DNA from: Anaeramoeba flamelloides
Taxonomy: Eukaryota > Metamonada > Anaeramoebidae
Assembly: GCA_027625915.1 (NCBI GenBank)
Contig: JANTQA010000047.1
Coordinates: 13,144,001 to 13,208,000, forward strand
Direction of reading: 5' to 3'
DNA: 64,000 bases
The translations under genes and the position numbers were made by a program. The notes below the pieces were generated by a model. The model ran no database searches, was not told where the DNA came from, and was given only the letters and a program-made list of their open reading frames with translations. Below are positions 1-10,898 of this stretch, piece after piece. How positions within the stretch are numbered: the first letter of the stretch is position 1; every line of letters begins with the position of its first letter.

Positions 1-517
1 TATTTCAGAGTCCCTTTTGTTCGATTTATGGTTGGTTTCGTTTTTATTTTGTCAGATTCTATTGTTGTGAAAAATTTGTCGTTTTTAAAATGATTGTATT
101 CAATCGTTTAATTCTCTTATTCCATCGGTTATTCTGTTACTCTTCTTTTTATTTATTTTGGAAAAATTTAAAATAATTAAAAAAAAGGGAAAAAAATCAA
201 AATAAAATCATTACCTAAACTCTATCTTTTCTCAAAGTGAAACAAAATAGTGATTATGTCAAATTTTCATCAAACTTTCTTCTCTTTTAATTTCAATAAA
301 ACTTAGTAAATTTATGTTTTTCGAAAACAAAAATTAACAAAGACCCGTTATTTTCAGGTTGATTAAAATCACTTCTAAAGATGTTGAAGATTTGGATCAT
401 TTTAGTAATTCATGTTTTTTTCTTTTGAAATTTTGTTTAAAAATCAAAAAATCTCAAATTTAAATTCATTTTTTTTATTACAAATTTTTTTATTTTTCAA
501 AATAAAAAATTAACAGT
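1..517. other. 5' flank of the first gene, no gene seen
   Basis: AT-rich sequence with long A and T tracts leading up to the ATG at 518. No reading frame of interest on either strand. It must hold the promoter of the surface-protein gene. The only feature shared with the paralogue's upstream region is the AACAGT hexamer directly before the ATG. Confidence 0.5.
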
Positions 518-2495
518 ATGAAAATTTTATTATTTCTTAATCTCTTTTTAGGTTTGTTATTTTTTTTTTTTTTTTTTTTTTTTATTTATTTATATTTTTT
601 TTTTTTTTAGTATTTTTTCAAGATTTTTGTTTTAAACTTTGTATTGTTATACAAAAAGAATTTTTTTTGTTCAAAAGTTTATTTTGATATCTTTAATTTT
701 TTCTTTTTTATTTTTTAAATTATTTTTAATTTTTTATTTTTATTTCAAAATTTATTTTTTCAAAATTTGTTATCTTGCAAAAAATATTTCTCCAAAATCA
801 ATAGTTTTCTATTTAATTTCTTGTTCTGAGTCTTGCACCAAAAAAGACCAAAAGTTTGATGTCGATATCAACTTAGCAAATAGTGAAGATTATCTGGTTT
901 ATTTACAGAACGACATAAGAGTGTTTACATACAAAGATAGTGATGATAATCTTTTGTATGTCCAAGCTGTTGATTTAGATGGCTTAATTGGAGATCCTGT
1001 TGGCTACACTACTGATTTAGCTGATATGGTTACAGTCGAAGAACCAACTATTGAATGGGTTGGAGATTATTATTTTTTTATCACTTATCTGCAATCTGAT
1101 TTAGATGACGGTGAAGTGGGTGTTGCTGGAAGATTGTTTGAAGCCAAATTGGATGCAAACATTGAAATGATTGGTGACAAACTTGAAATTTCAAAAGCAT
1201 GGAAGAATGTTGATACTGCAATGGAGAAAAGTTGGAATATGCAAAGTTGGTGTAAAAATGAACAATATATATTTGTATCGTTTAGTGCTGAAACGGTTGA
1301 TAAAGTAGGTGTTCAAATGGTAGATTTATCAGAGGACAGAAGTGCACCTGCACTTAAAGGTGACATTTTTGAAATTATGGCTTCAGATACATATACTTCC
1401 ACTGGATATGCAGGAATTTCTTGTGATGCGGATAATTCGAAAGTACTGGTTGCTGCAGAATGTGATCTAGATACCGGAGACACTGATACACTTGGATTTT
1501 TATATGACGTTGCTGGTTTTGATGGATCACTCACTTTAATTGGTGAAGAGTTTCTCATATTTGATGGGCCTGATGGTACCAATAGTTATGAACCAGTTGT
1601 CCTTCTTTTAGGAAATCAAATATATGCTGTTGTTTTTGAATCTGGTCATGAAGATGATACCTGGACAATCTATGTTCAAGCACTTGATTGTTCAGCTGAT
1701 GATGCAAAATGTGTAAATTATGGTGACCTTATGGTCGTAAATACAGACGCTGAAACCAAAAACGTTTTACATGCTGAATCTGTTAGCTGTCTTGGAGGTT
1801 CAACCTTTGCAATAGCCTTTGTTGAAGGACAAGAATCAGCTGCAATTGATAGCCTTAAGGCAAAGAGAACACCAACCCTGGGCTGGGTAGACGACACCAA
1901 GGGTACCACTTTCTATCGTATTTATCAAGTAGATGCCGATAAAGAAAATTTAGAGGCACTTACAGATGCAATTCAAGTTAATACTGATCGATATTTACCA
2001 AATGTTGTTCGATTTGGTACAAACAAAATTAGTTTCTTTGATATCTCTGAAGAAACTGTAGAGGCTGTAACAAGTTATTATTACAATGAAAAGGAAATTT
2101 ATTGGAGAATTGAAAGCCCAACCTTTGAAACAATCGACCCTGTAGAAGAGGTTGGAGGAACAGAATTCGATGTAAATTTTGTTGATAAATTTACTGCGAG
2201 TCAAGGAGGAACTTTGTCTTATGAAGTATCACAAGGAGATGGTTCAGATTTACCCGATTGGGTAGAATATACTGAAGCAGACCTCAAATTCACAGGTACG
2301 CTACCTGATGAAGAAGGTGAATACACAATCAAGATTGTAGCAACTGAAGATCTAGGTACAGAATGCGCAGACAAAAACCCCACAGCCGAAACAACATTCA
2401 CGATTACTGTTACAGAGGACGATGAAACAAGTGGTTCATATTTGCTCGAATTCTGTTCACTATTGATGTTCTTAGTTTTATTAATTGCATTTTAA
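518..2495 (+). CDS. Predicted GPI-anchored surface protein, propeller repeats plus CADG domain (paralogue A)
   Basis: Two exons, 518-551 and 805-2495, joined by a 253-bp phase-1 GT...AG intron. I chose this model because the paralogue at 10.9 kb has the same split. The joined N-terminus reads MKILLFLNLFLVFYLISCS, a typical secretory signal peptide; the frame upstream of 805 is T-rich intron read through. The mature part shows about seven repeats of 60-70 residues, each with a hydrophobic strand, an acidic Asp/Gly turn and a strand like YVQALD or AGRLFEA. This resembles a seven-bladed beta-propeller (inference). Then follows a cadherin-like domain of dystroglycan type, with the LPDW...FTGTLP signature and IKIVATEDLG. 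The protein ends in a hydrophobic tail with nothing after it, preceded by small residues (SGS), as in GPI-anchor signals. A surface location is therefore likely; the ligand is unknown. Third codon positions are more AT-rich than in the paralogue. Confidence 0.85.
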
Positions 2496-3010
2496 TCTAA
2501 CTTTGTTTTGAAACAATTTTTTAATCATTGATTTTATTTTTATTTATTGGATTCTAGGGGATTTCAATCATGATCTTGAATTTTTTTTTTATATTTATTT
2601 CTGAAACCGTAGATTACCCGTTTATCAGTTTTCTTTTTCTTTTTTATTCATTTTTTTCAAAAATTTTTTCATTTTATTTTCTCTTCACATGGATCTCAAT
2701 TTCTTGGATGAGTGAAAAAAAATAAACCAAAAAAAAAAAACAGTTCAATCTATAAAAGTTATATTTTTTTATTTTTTTATTTTTAATCTTGTTGAATTCT
2801 AATGGGAAACTGGTTGTTGATTTATATGTCAGAAACTGCTAGTTTAATAAAAGTGAGTAATTTTTTTTCAAGTCATTTCTGGATGAGAACTTTTTTAGAG
2901 TTTTATATTGCAACAAAAGAGACAGAGGTATATTTCTCGAATAGAAGTTATACTTCCCAGACCAGCTGCTCGATCAAATTAATAAGTTGATCTCTCACTT
3001 TTTGAAAATA
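2496..3010. other. 3' flank of paralogue A, no gene seen
   Basis: AT-rich spacer. A 62-codon open frame at 2802-2990 has no recognisable features and runs up to a transposon end; I do not regard it as a gene. Confidence 0.5.
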
Positions 3011-3502
3011 CAGTGATCAAAATAATGCATTCGACAAATAACTATAATCAGTGTTTCAAAATATAAATGTGTTTTTTTATTGTCTTCTTGTTCTCAATAG
3101 AACATCCAATTTACTACTACCCAATAGTGGACCTTTGTTCAAATTTATTTTGAAGGTAAACCTCTTGATATTTTTAGTAAAATTTAAATTTGGAATGCAA
3201 TTAGTTGAAAATTTTTCATAATTTTCTCAATTATTCAAAATTTTTTGTTTTTTTGATATTTAATTGAAACAAGATTATCAAAAATTAACTCTATTTTTTG
3301 AGATAAATTTTTATAATTTGATCTTTCATTTTTAGAATTAATTTTTAAATAATACAACTTTAAGAGGCCAATACCATATTTAATTAGGGTTTATTCTTGT
3401 TTTTTTGATTGGTTGATGGACTAGTCTTCTATAACCTAAAAATACACTTTTTTTTTTTGAAAAATAGATTAACTTTTTTAGCACACGTTATTTTAACAAC
3501 AG
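3011..3502 (+). mobile_element. Tc1/mariner-type MITE, copy 1
   Basis: About 490 bp flanked by TA. The left end begins CAGTGATCAAAATAATGC, and the right end is a degraded inverted copy (ACGTTATTTTAACAACAG). It carries no transposase. Three further copies lie at 8613-9075 (reverse), 24499-24976 and 25403-25885. They share the interior, including the ACATCCAAT block and the GATTGGTTRATG block near the right end. This is the most diverged of the four. Confidence 0.8.
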
Positions 3503-3504
3503 TA

Positions 3505-4179
3505 GTAAACTTGTTAAAAGTTTTTATTCTGAAAGAGTCTTTACTTTTTTAAAACGAATATTCAGTCTTGTTCGAAATAGTTATTTTTAAAAAGGTTCAC
3601 GGTTTTTTTTTTTTTCAAAATACAATTAGAAATAAAAATTTTCAACAAAATTTATGTTTTTCATTAGTGAGAAATATTGTTATAATGACAACTTTTTGAA
3701 AAATATTATATTCAAAAAATGAGGATCAAGTCTTTTCATTTGGTTGGTTTCCAAGTGGAAAGAAAAGTCTGATTCCAAATTTTGATTCCTTACTTTTTTA
3801 GAATTTTATTTTTTGGTAAGTTTGCTTCAAAAAAAGGTACTCACCTTTTCACAATTACTTGAATGGACAACTTTTAATCCCAAAAAAACGATCTTAATTA
3901 TTATTGAAATTATTAAAACAAATTGTGGGTTAGATAACAAAACAGAAGAAGTGGATAACTTCAATAGTCAATTTCACCCTTAAAAATATAATTGATAACA
4001 TAAAAAGGATCAATCAAATTTTCTTTGTGAAATTTTGACAATGTAGAAAAAAGTAAATATCTTTGATAATTTTCAAACTCCTATTAAATAAGACAGAATG
4101 GAAATTTTTTTAATTAATTTTTATTTAAGGGAGAATTATTCTGCCTTTATTTTTGATATTAAGTTTTTTTTAATTCTTG
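3505..4179. other. Spacer, nothing recognised
   Basis: AT-rich spacer between two repeats with no coding signal on either strand. Confidence 0.5.
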
Positions 4180-4680
4180 TTTATTTTGAAAAATCAATAG
4201 ATTTTTCTTATTTTTTTTGAGTTTTCTATTTATTTGTGATGTTTTCTAGGTTTTTTTAAGGTTTTCTATTTATTTGTGAATTTTTCTATTTTTTTTAAGT
4301 TTTGTGTCAATTTGGAAAAACAATATATTTTCCTTAGATTTTTTTTTACTTTTTAAAATAAACCGAAAATTTATTAAAATTTTCTTCTTATTTCAAAAAG
4401 TAAAAAAAAAAAACTTAGAAAACTTAACAGATAAAAAAATAAAATCAAAAAAACAGATGTTTTCTTTTTCTGAATTTAAAAATATTGAGTAAAATCTTTA
4501 ATTTTTCTCCATTCTTTTAAATTCTGCAAAAGCGTTGTTCGGATTTTTTTACTTTTTGAAATGTAAATAAATTTTATTTTATTTTTTTTGATACATTTCA
4601 AAAATTAAAAAAAAAAACCTAGGCACTCTATAGTAATCCCCGATACTCTATTGTACTCTACAATTCTCTAAGGAACTTAA
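4180..4680. repeat. Foldback repeat, CCTAG/GTGTTCTAGG family, degraded copy
   Basis: Contains the family's left-arm phrases (TCAATAGATTTT, TTTCTATTTATTTGTGA, TTTCTAGGTTTTTT). They are followed by a palindromic centre around ACCGAAAATTTATTAAAATTTTC and a partial right arm. It ends with CCTAGGCACTCTATAG and imperfect repeats of ACTCTA. Better copies are at 45230-45750 and, split by insertions, at 28200-29450. Confidence 0.65.
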
Positions 4681-5769
4681 GATAATTTACCTAATTCAGA
4701 ATTTTCATATTGAAATTTTATTAAAGAATCAAGAAGATCTTGATGATCTGTTCAGGAATGAAAAAAGATAAAGAAATTTCATTTATAATAATAATATTAT
4801 TATTAATATTTGATATACTGCTGTTCAAAGGCTACATTGAAAATTTTTATGATACAAGTTCAAGATTATAATTTAATTTTTTTTTAATCAATCAGAATAA
4901 AAAAGTTGATACCCTGAAAAGAATAATCAATAATGGATCTATTATCAAAATTTTTTTTTATCCAAAAATATGGCAAATTTTAAAAAATTGTATAATAGCT
5001 ATAAATAAAAAAAAAAAAAAAAAAAAAAACTAATTGTTAATAGCTATAAAATATATCAAAAATAAAAAGGATAATCTCTTTGTAATGATTTTAAAAGTAT
5101 TTTAGAATACTTTAATTTTGAAGATTTTTTTTTTCAGCGAATTAGCTTTTTTATTCTGGTTGAAACAAAAAACAAATTAAAATATGAAACTTGTTTGATA
5201 AAAAAATTCACACTAGCCTTGGAAATACCATACTAGAATTTTTCATCAAATAAATCTCAAATACACAGTAAAAAAATTATTTCATTTAAATATCAATTAA
5301 GGTTTTTATAAATTATACTTTGACGAAAAAAATATTTATCGCCAAAATATTAATTCTACTGAAAAGGTATTTTGAAGCAACAAAATTGTGAGAATAACTA
5401 AGGATCATTTTTTAAACAGAATATTTTATTTTTATTAAAAATCTTAAGATTTTTTGAGAATTGACAAGTCATTTCAATAATAGAGTTCTTTATTTTAGAT
5501 AAACTCTTTATAAATTGATAGTTTATTTTGAACAACAAACTATTGTTCAAATCAAAATTATTTTTCTATTTTAGTGAACAAAAAAAGTAAATAGACGCAT
5601 CAAGATCTGATCAAAACAACTATTGAATTATATTTTGATTTAACATATATATCGATCTCTATCATCGCTAAAATAGCAATCAAAGGTAAATTCTCTTTAC
5701 CCAATCTTAACTAAGTTTCAGATTTTCACTTTTGTAAATATGAAGGTGGTAAAAAATTGTCTCCTTCAC
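4681..5769. other. Spacer, nothing recognised
   Basis: AT-rich, rich in homopolymer runs (for example A-run near 5008-5028). No coding frame, RNA gene or clear inverted repeat seen. Confidence 0.45.
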
Positions 5770-5807
5770 AAGAGTAAATATAAATGTTGTTAAAAATAGA
5801 GTTTTTA

Positions 5808-6101
5808 CAATTTTAGAGATAAATAAAAAGTTCCATGTAATTACCCACAATTTTGGTAATAGTAAAAGAAATCACCAGTTTTATTTTTTGGATCAAATAG
5901 ATTTTAAATATGAAATCGTTTGGTGAATAGCAATACTTTGATAGATGAATGATTTTTAAAAAAAAAACTTAAAAAATGAATATTTACCAAACGACTTTTT
6001 GATTATATTTATTATTAGTCTTTTAATATAATCAGATATTGTATTTACTATTACGGAATTGTGGGTAATTACATGGAACTCTTTATTTATGTCTAAAATT
6101 G
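5808..6101. mobile_element. TA-flanked MITE nested in the foldback
   Basis: 294 bp with terminal inverted repeats of about 55 bp. The left starts CAATTTTAGAGATAAATAAA and the right is the complement of CAATTTTAGACATAAATAAA; both continue into GTTCCATGTAATTACCCACA. It is flanked by TA on both sides. The interior carries a second, smaller inverted repeat (TCGTTTGGTGAATA and TATTTACCAAACGA). Confidence 0.8.
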
Positions 6102-6103
6102 TA

Positions 6104-6299
6104 CAATCAGTTCAACTTTTAAGGCACAAACTTTCAACGAAATTTAAGGCACAAAAAAATCTCAAATTTAAGAACAAAATTTGTAATTTTTTTTTTTACA
6201 ATTTATTTTACTAGAATCTAAATTATGTGCCTTAATTTGTAATTTTTTTTTGTGGCTTAAATTTAGTAGCAGTTTGTGCCTTAAAAGTGAAACCAGCTG
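6104..6299. mobile_element. TA-flanked MITE (AAGGCACAAACT family), copy 1
   Basis: 196 bp with inverted ends: left CAATCAGTTCAACTTTTAAG, right complement of CAGCTGGTTTCACTTTTAAG, both continuing GGCACAAACT. It is flanked by TA. An inverted relative follows at 6415-6585, and the same end motif caps the large foldback at 9368-10084. Confidence 0.8.
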
Positions 6300-6414
6300 T
6301 AAAAACTCTATTTTTTACAACATTAATATTTACTCTTGTGTTGAGGCTAATTCTGACAATTCCTAATAACTTTGATAAAATTTTACTTTAATTGTCATTT
6401 TTTGAAATTTGATA

Positions 6415-6585
6415 CAGTCGGTTCTATTTTAAGCCACAAACTGCTACGAAATTTAAGCCACAAAAAAAAATTACAAATTAAGGCACATAATTTAGATTCT
6501 AGTAAAATAAATTGTAAAAAAAAAAATTACAAATTTTGTTCTTAAATTTGAGATTTTTTTGTGCCTTAAATTTCGTTGAAATTGT
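6415..6585 (-). mobile_element. MITE (AAGGCACAAACT family), copy 2, reversed and truncated
   Basis: Starts TA then CAGTCGGTTCTATTTTAAGC and runs as the reverse complement of the copy at 6104-6299. It lacks the last 20 or so bases at its right end. The two copies form an inverted pair about 115 bp apart. Confidence 0.75.
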
Positions 6586-8020
6586 TGGCATTAAATTTGA
6601 ATCTTCCTATAAATCTTCTTTTAAACCTATAACTACGATTAATTTAAGGAAAATCAACTAATTTTACACTGTTAATTCATTTTCAAAACTAATAAAATAT
6701 TTTATTTGTAGCAGAGATACAAAAAAGAATGAAAAATATCAAAAATGAAGAAAAAATATTGATAATTTTTTTTGAATCTATCAGTATCGTCTCCTTATAA
6801 TTCTACCTTTAGTGCCCAATCAACAAAAAAAAATTAAAGTATCTGGAACATTAAAGGAAGACTTTTTTTTGGAATTTTTTGATATGGTAGAATTATATAA
6901 CCACAAACTCAGAATGATTATTTGAAAGTCTTGCTATATCCTTTTAATTCATCTTCTTTTCGTAATTGTGTATTTTCCAAAATATTTCTTATTAAAGTTG
7001 GGTGTTGTTATATTTATAATCAATGGTTTTTATCAAATGGAAATTTCTCTTTCTTCTAGTTAATTGATCCTTTGAAGGTAAATTTTTTTTTTCAAAAAAT
7101 CTTCTGTTCTTGATTCTAAAAGCTTTTTTTCGGATTTATTCGTTAATGGTATGTTTCTCTCAAAATGTGGAATTTTTAGTAATTTTCAAAATGGTATTAT
7201 TCTTTTAATGTATTTTTTATTTTTATAGGAATGTCAAAATAATTGTTATTAGATGTTTTAAAATCTATTTTTAGGTTTATTTTAATAATTAAAATTTTTT
7301 ATATGGAAATATCAAAAATAAAAAGATAATTCAAATTTATAGAATATTTTTAAACAAAAAATAATTATTAAATGTGTTTTATAGTGAAACAAAATCTACA
7401 TCAGTAGAATTCTCGACTTTTTCACAAAAAAAAAAAATATTTTTGTGAACAATTGTATTTTTGATTGAAAAAATAAGTATTTACTTGAACAGGCATAATC
7501 TCTGAAAAAAAAATCATATTTTGATATAAATTTTATTAATTTATATAATGTGGAAATCTAAAAAATAATAATTATTTTAATAGATTAATTAATTCATTAG
7601 AAAATTATCAAAATTGTAAATACAATCGAAAATATTATATTTTTTTACCATAGTTTTCAATTTTCTGATTATTTTTTTATATCAGAAGATTATCTGTTTA
7701 CATAATTTTGAAATTTTCTGAGTTTTAAAACTAATGTATATAGTTTCTATTATAAATACAATATATTGTTCCGTTTTAAAGAATTCAAAAGAATTTAGTA
7801 AATGTTTTGATTTTACTTTATTCTTTTGAATTATCAGAAAACTTAATAACAATTACAATGGGTAATATTTCTTAATTGATAAATTAGGTTATTATTCAAA
7901 ATTAATTTCTAATTCTTTTGAAATTTTAGATTTTTAATTCATATTTCCAAACTCATTAAAAAATTGGAATATGGTCTATTAATACATAAAAAACTAAGTT
8001 TTTTAATTTTTTTTTTTTTT
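6586..8020. other. Spacer, nothing recognised
   Basis: 1.4 kb of AT-rich DNA. No frame longer than a few dozen codons with protein-like composition was seen. Confidence 0.45.
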
Positions 8021-8586
8021 CACAAATCGAATATTGGGGTGTTAAAAATTTTTAATGTGGGGTTTATAAGAAGATTTAAATTTAAAAAAACTTATTTAAT
8101 CAATTCAAGAAGAAATACCAAATTAGAACCATTCACTAATTGAAATGTTAACACTTTATTATAAATAACAATACTCACAAAACAAAACAAATAAATAATT
8201 ATCAATACAAATAATTCCAGGATATGTTAAAAAAAATTTGGGTGGAGCAAAACAAAAAAATACATTAGTAAATTTGTTGAAATTCTATTATGAAAATTGA
8301 TCGATCAAATGATTAGATACTACCAAATAATTTTATTTGAGTTCTTCTCTTTGGAACAACTCAATTTTAACATAATATCAATTGTTTGAAAAAAATTTTG
8401 TTCGATCGAAACAATTTATGTAATTTAAAAAATGAAATGAAAAAAAACAAAAAACTTAAAAGATGAAAAAATGATTTTAATATTTTACAAAAAATCAATT
8501 TTATTTCCAATTTGTATGAAATTGAATTATTGTGATTGTTTAGAATGTTTTATTCGTGTGAGAAATTTTGAATTTAAGTTTATAAA
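8021..8586 (-). mobile_element. MITE family with AAACTAAAATTCAAAATTTT ends, reverse copy
   Basis: Reverse-strand relative of the copies at 12852, 29852 and 41803. The GATCGATCAAATGATTAGAT block (8305-8325 region) and the TAATTGAAATGTTAACAC block match them in reverse. The outermost 50 bp at the low-coordinate end (CACAAATCGAATATTGGGGT...) lie in the opposite orientation to the rest, as if that end had been flipped. Confidence 0.7.
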
Positions 8587-8612
8587 GTTTTATCCTTATA
8601 GAATAAATTTTA

Positions 8613-9075
8613 CTCTAGTTAAAATAAAGCGTGCAAAAAAATTTAATGCGAGTTTCAAAATAAAATGCCTGTTTTTTTGTTATAGATGACCTCTACATTA
8701 ACCAATCCAAGAAACTGATAATAAACCCTAAAAAGATATGGTATTGGTTTCTTAAAGTTCTATTATTTAAAAAGAAATTCTAAAAATGAAGGATCAAATT
8801 GCAAAATTTAACTCAAAAAATAGAATAAATTTTTTAAGAAAACACAAAAAATTTGATAAAAATTGAGAATATTATGAAAAAATTTTCAACTGTTTGAATG
8901 AATAATTTAAATTTTACAACAAATAACCAGACCTTTACCTTCAAAATTAATCTGAACTTTGGTATTCTATTGGGTAGTAAATTGGATGTTCTATTGGTAC
9001 AAGAAGAAAAAAAAACACAGATATTATTTTGAAACAAGGATTATAGTCTTTGGGCACGCATTATTTTGATTACTG
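8613..9075 (-). mobile_element. Tc1/mariner-type MITE, copy 2 (reverse)
   Basis: 463 bp between TA dinucleotides. The low end reads CTCTAGTTAAAATAAAGCGTGC and the high end GGGCACGCATTATTTTGATTACTG, matching in reverse the ends of the copies at 24499 and 25403. No transposase frame. It abuts the previous MITE with only about 26 bp between. Confidence 0.8.
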
Positions 9076-9367
9076 TAGCTTCTTTTTTGTCAATAAATAT
9101 TTGAGAATGTGTTATGATTAATAAAAATTTTGTATTTTATATATGAATCCCCGTATTAGTATCTTTAGAAAATTTTGTTGTGTTATGTCCAATATTTTTA
9201 ATCCATGTAATAGTGGACGATGTGCATAGCTAAAAAAATTGAATTTTTAATCCACTAGAGTAATTTTTTTATCCTAAAATATTGATTATTTTTTAAAAAA
9301 ATGTTATCAAATTCAAAAAGATTAAATTTTAAATGAAAGTGTGTGTTTGTGTAAATGCCAAGGTATT

Positions 9368-10084
9368 CAGTCAATTTCACTTTCAAGACACAGACTTTCA
9401 ATCAATTTTAAGGTGAAAAAAAATCTCAAATTAAAGCATATTTTTTGGTAATTTTTTAAGTACACAAATTATTTTAATGGAATATGAATTTTCTGTCTTA
9501 ACCGTTTTGGAAAAAAAGTGAAACAGGAAAAAAAGATCAACACGGTTTTTAATTGGGAACATTAATAGAACCTGAAAATTCAAAGTAAGATCAATTAATA
9601 AAAGAAAAAATAAAATAAATAAAGACCAAATGAAGTATTCGCCATAATCAGAGTTTTTTTAATACTCTCTTTTGGTATGGGCTTTTCTTTGATTGATCAA
9701 TTATTAAATATTTGTTCAAAAAATTTACTATTTTTGAGATCTCCAAAACCATACCAACAATTTCGATAAATCAAGTTGATTTAAATTGTTTTTGTTGGGT
9801 TGATTGAAAATAATAACAAGGATTATTATTTGAAGTTAATTAGTTTCTTCTTTTTATTGATTTTACGTTTCATTTTCAGGTTCTATTAAGGTTCTCAATT
9901 AAAAACCGTGTTGATCTTTTTTTCCTGTTTCACTTTTTTTCCAAAACGGTTAAGACAGAAAATTCATATTCGAGTAAAATAATTTGTGTCCTTAAAAAAT
10001 TACCAAAAAATATGCTTTAATTTGAGATTTTTTTATACCTTAAATTTCGTTTGAAAGTGTGTGTCTTAAAAGTGAAACTTTCTG
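9368..10084. repeat. Long foldback with nearly identical 230-bp arms
   Basis: Arms at about 9368-9600 and 9850-10084 are inverted copies with few mismatches over 230 bp. Two layers are visible. The outer one begins CAGTCAATTTCACTTTCAAG (AAGGCACAAACT family ends). The inner one starts at CCGTTTTGGAAAAAAAGTGA and contains GTTTTTAATTGGGAACATTA. The loop of about 250 bp has no coding frame. A transcript across it would form a long double-stranded hairpin. Confidence 0.8.
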
Positions 10085-10898
10085 TTCGGAAAAAATAATT
10101 TCTCGAAAATTTTCTTCTTTAACTATTTTTTTTGTTAAAAAATAGAAGCGTATTGTATCCGCAAAGCGACACTCCCATCTCAAATAAGATATCAAATAAA
10201 GACATTTTATTCTTTGGTTGCATGTAGAAAACCATTGCAGGATCAATTTTATGGGAAAGGATTTGAATAACTTAGACTTGGAACCATTCGGGTGTGATTA
10301 GATCAAGCGTCTTCCGGTTCAATAAAATTTAAATGTATCAAATTATTCACAGATTATCTAATTTTTCAATTTTGACTTTTCTTTGTTCTCCCAACAATAA
10401 CACACCAAAAATTACCAATCAAATAACTAAAGTGTACAAATTGTATTAGATTTGTTTGAAAGCTCGATTTCTTAGAGAAAAAATGAAAAGTGAGTTAAAA
10501 TTATTTCCCATTTATTAAAATACTGTCCAGTGGAAATTTATTTGAGAACCAAAGAAAAACAATAATGGTTTTCACGAAATACCCAAAATTGTTTCAATGA
10601 AAAGCAAATTGAGAAAGTCTAAAAAGTCAAAAAAATGAAAAAAAAAAAAAAAAGAGATAATTAGTCTGAAGGGTTATTAAAAATTTTTTTTGCAAATTCC
10701 CAACTGATTTTAAAAAATTTCAAATACCTTTTGTCAAAATGGGAACTTGTCTCACTTCCAGGAAACACAGATTCAAAGTAGACCAAAAATTTCCAATATT
10801 TGTCTTTAAACTTTGAAAAATGTCTGGAAGCTATCAAAAAATCAAATCATTTTTTTTGCTTGTTTTCATTTTTTTATTTTGTGATAATAACGAACAGT
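10085..10898. other. 5' flank of paralogue B, no gene seen
   Basis: Mixed AT-rich sequence with a slightly GC-richer patch at 10140-10330 that I could not assign. A search by eye for a tRNA there failed. The last bases (AACAGT before the ATG) match paralogue A. Confidence 0.45.

Larger units (their letters stand above)
5770..6339. mobile_element. Palindromic foldback element with two elements inserted in its centre
   Basis: Left arm 5770-5807 and right arm 6300-6339 are inverted copies (AGAGTAAATATAAATGTTGT and, on the right, ACAACATTAATATTTACTCT, meeting at GAGTTTTTA / TAAAAACTC). Without the inserts the element would be an almost loopless hairpin of about 78 bp. The two inserts, 5808-6101 and 6104-6299, sit one after the other at a TA in the exact centre. 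Confidence 0.75.

Noticed and set aside
8471-8689. 72-codon plus-strand frame
   Set aside because: Spans the junction of two MITEs and is built from their sequence.
10240-10340. GC-richer patch with CCGGTTCAAT, checked as a tRNA
   Set aside because: No cloverleaf could be drawn and the T-loop-like string lacks its pairing partner.
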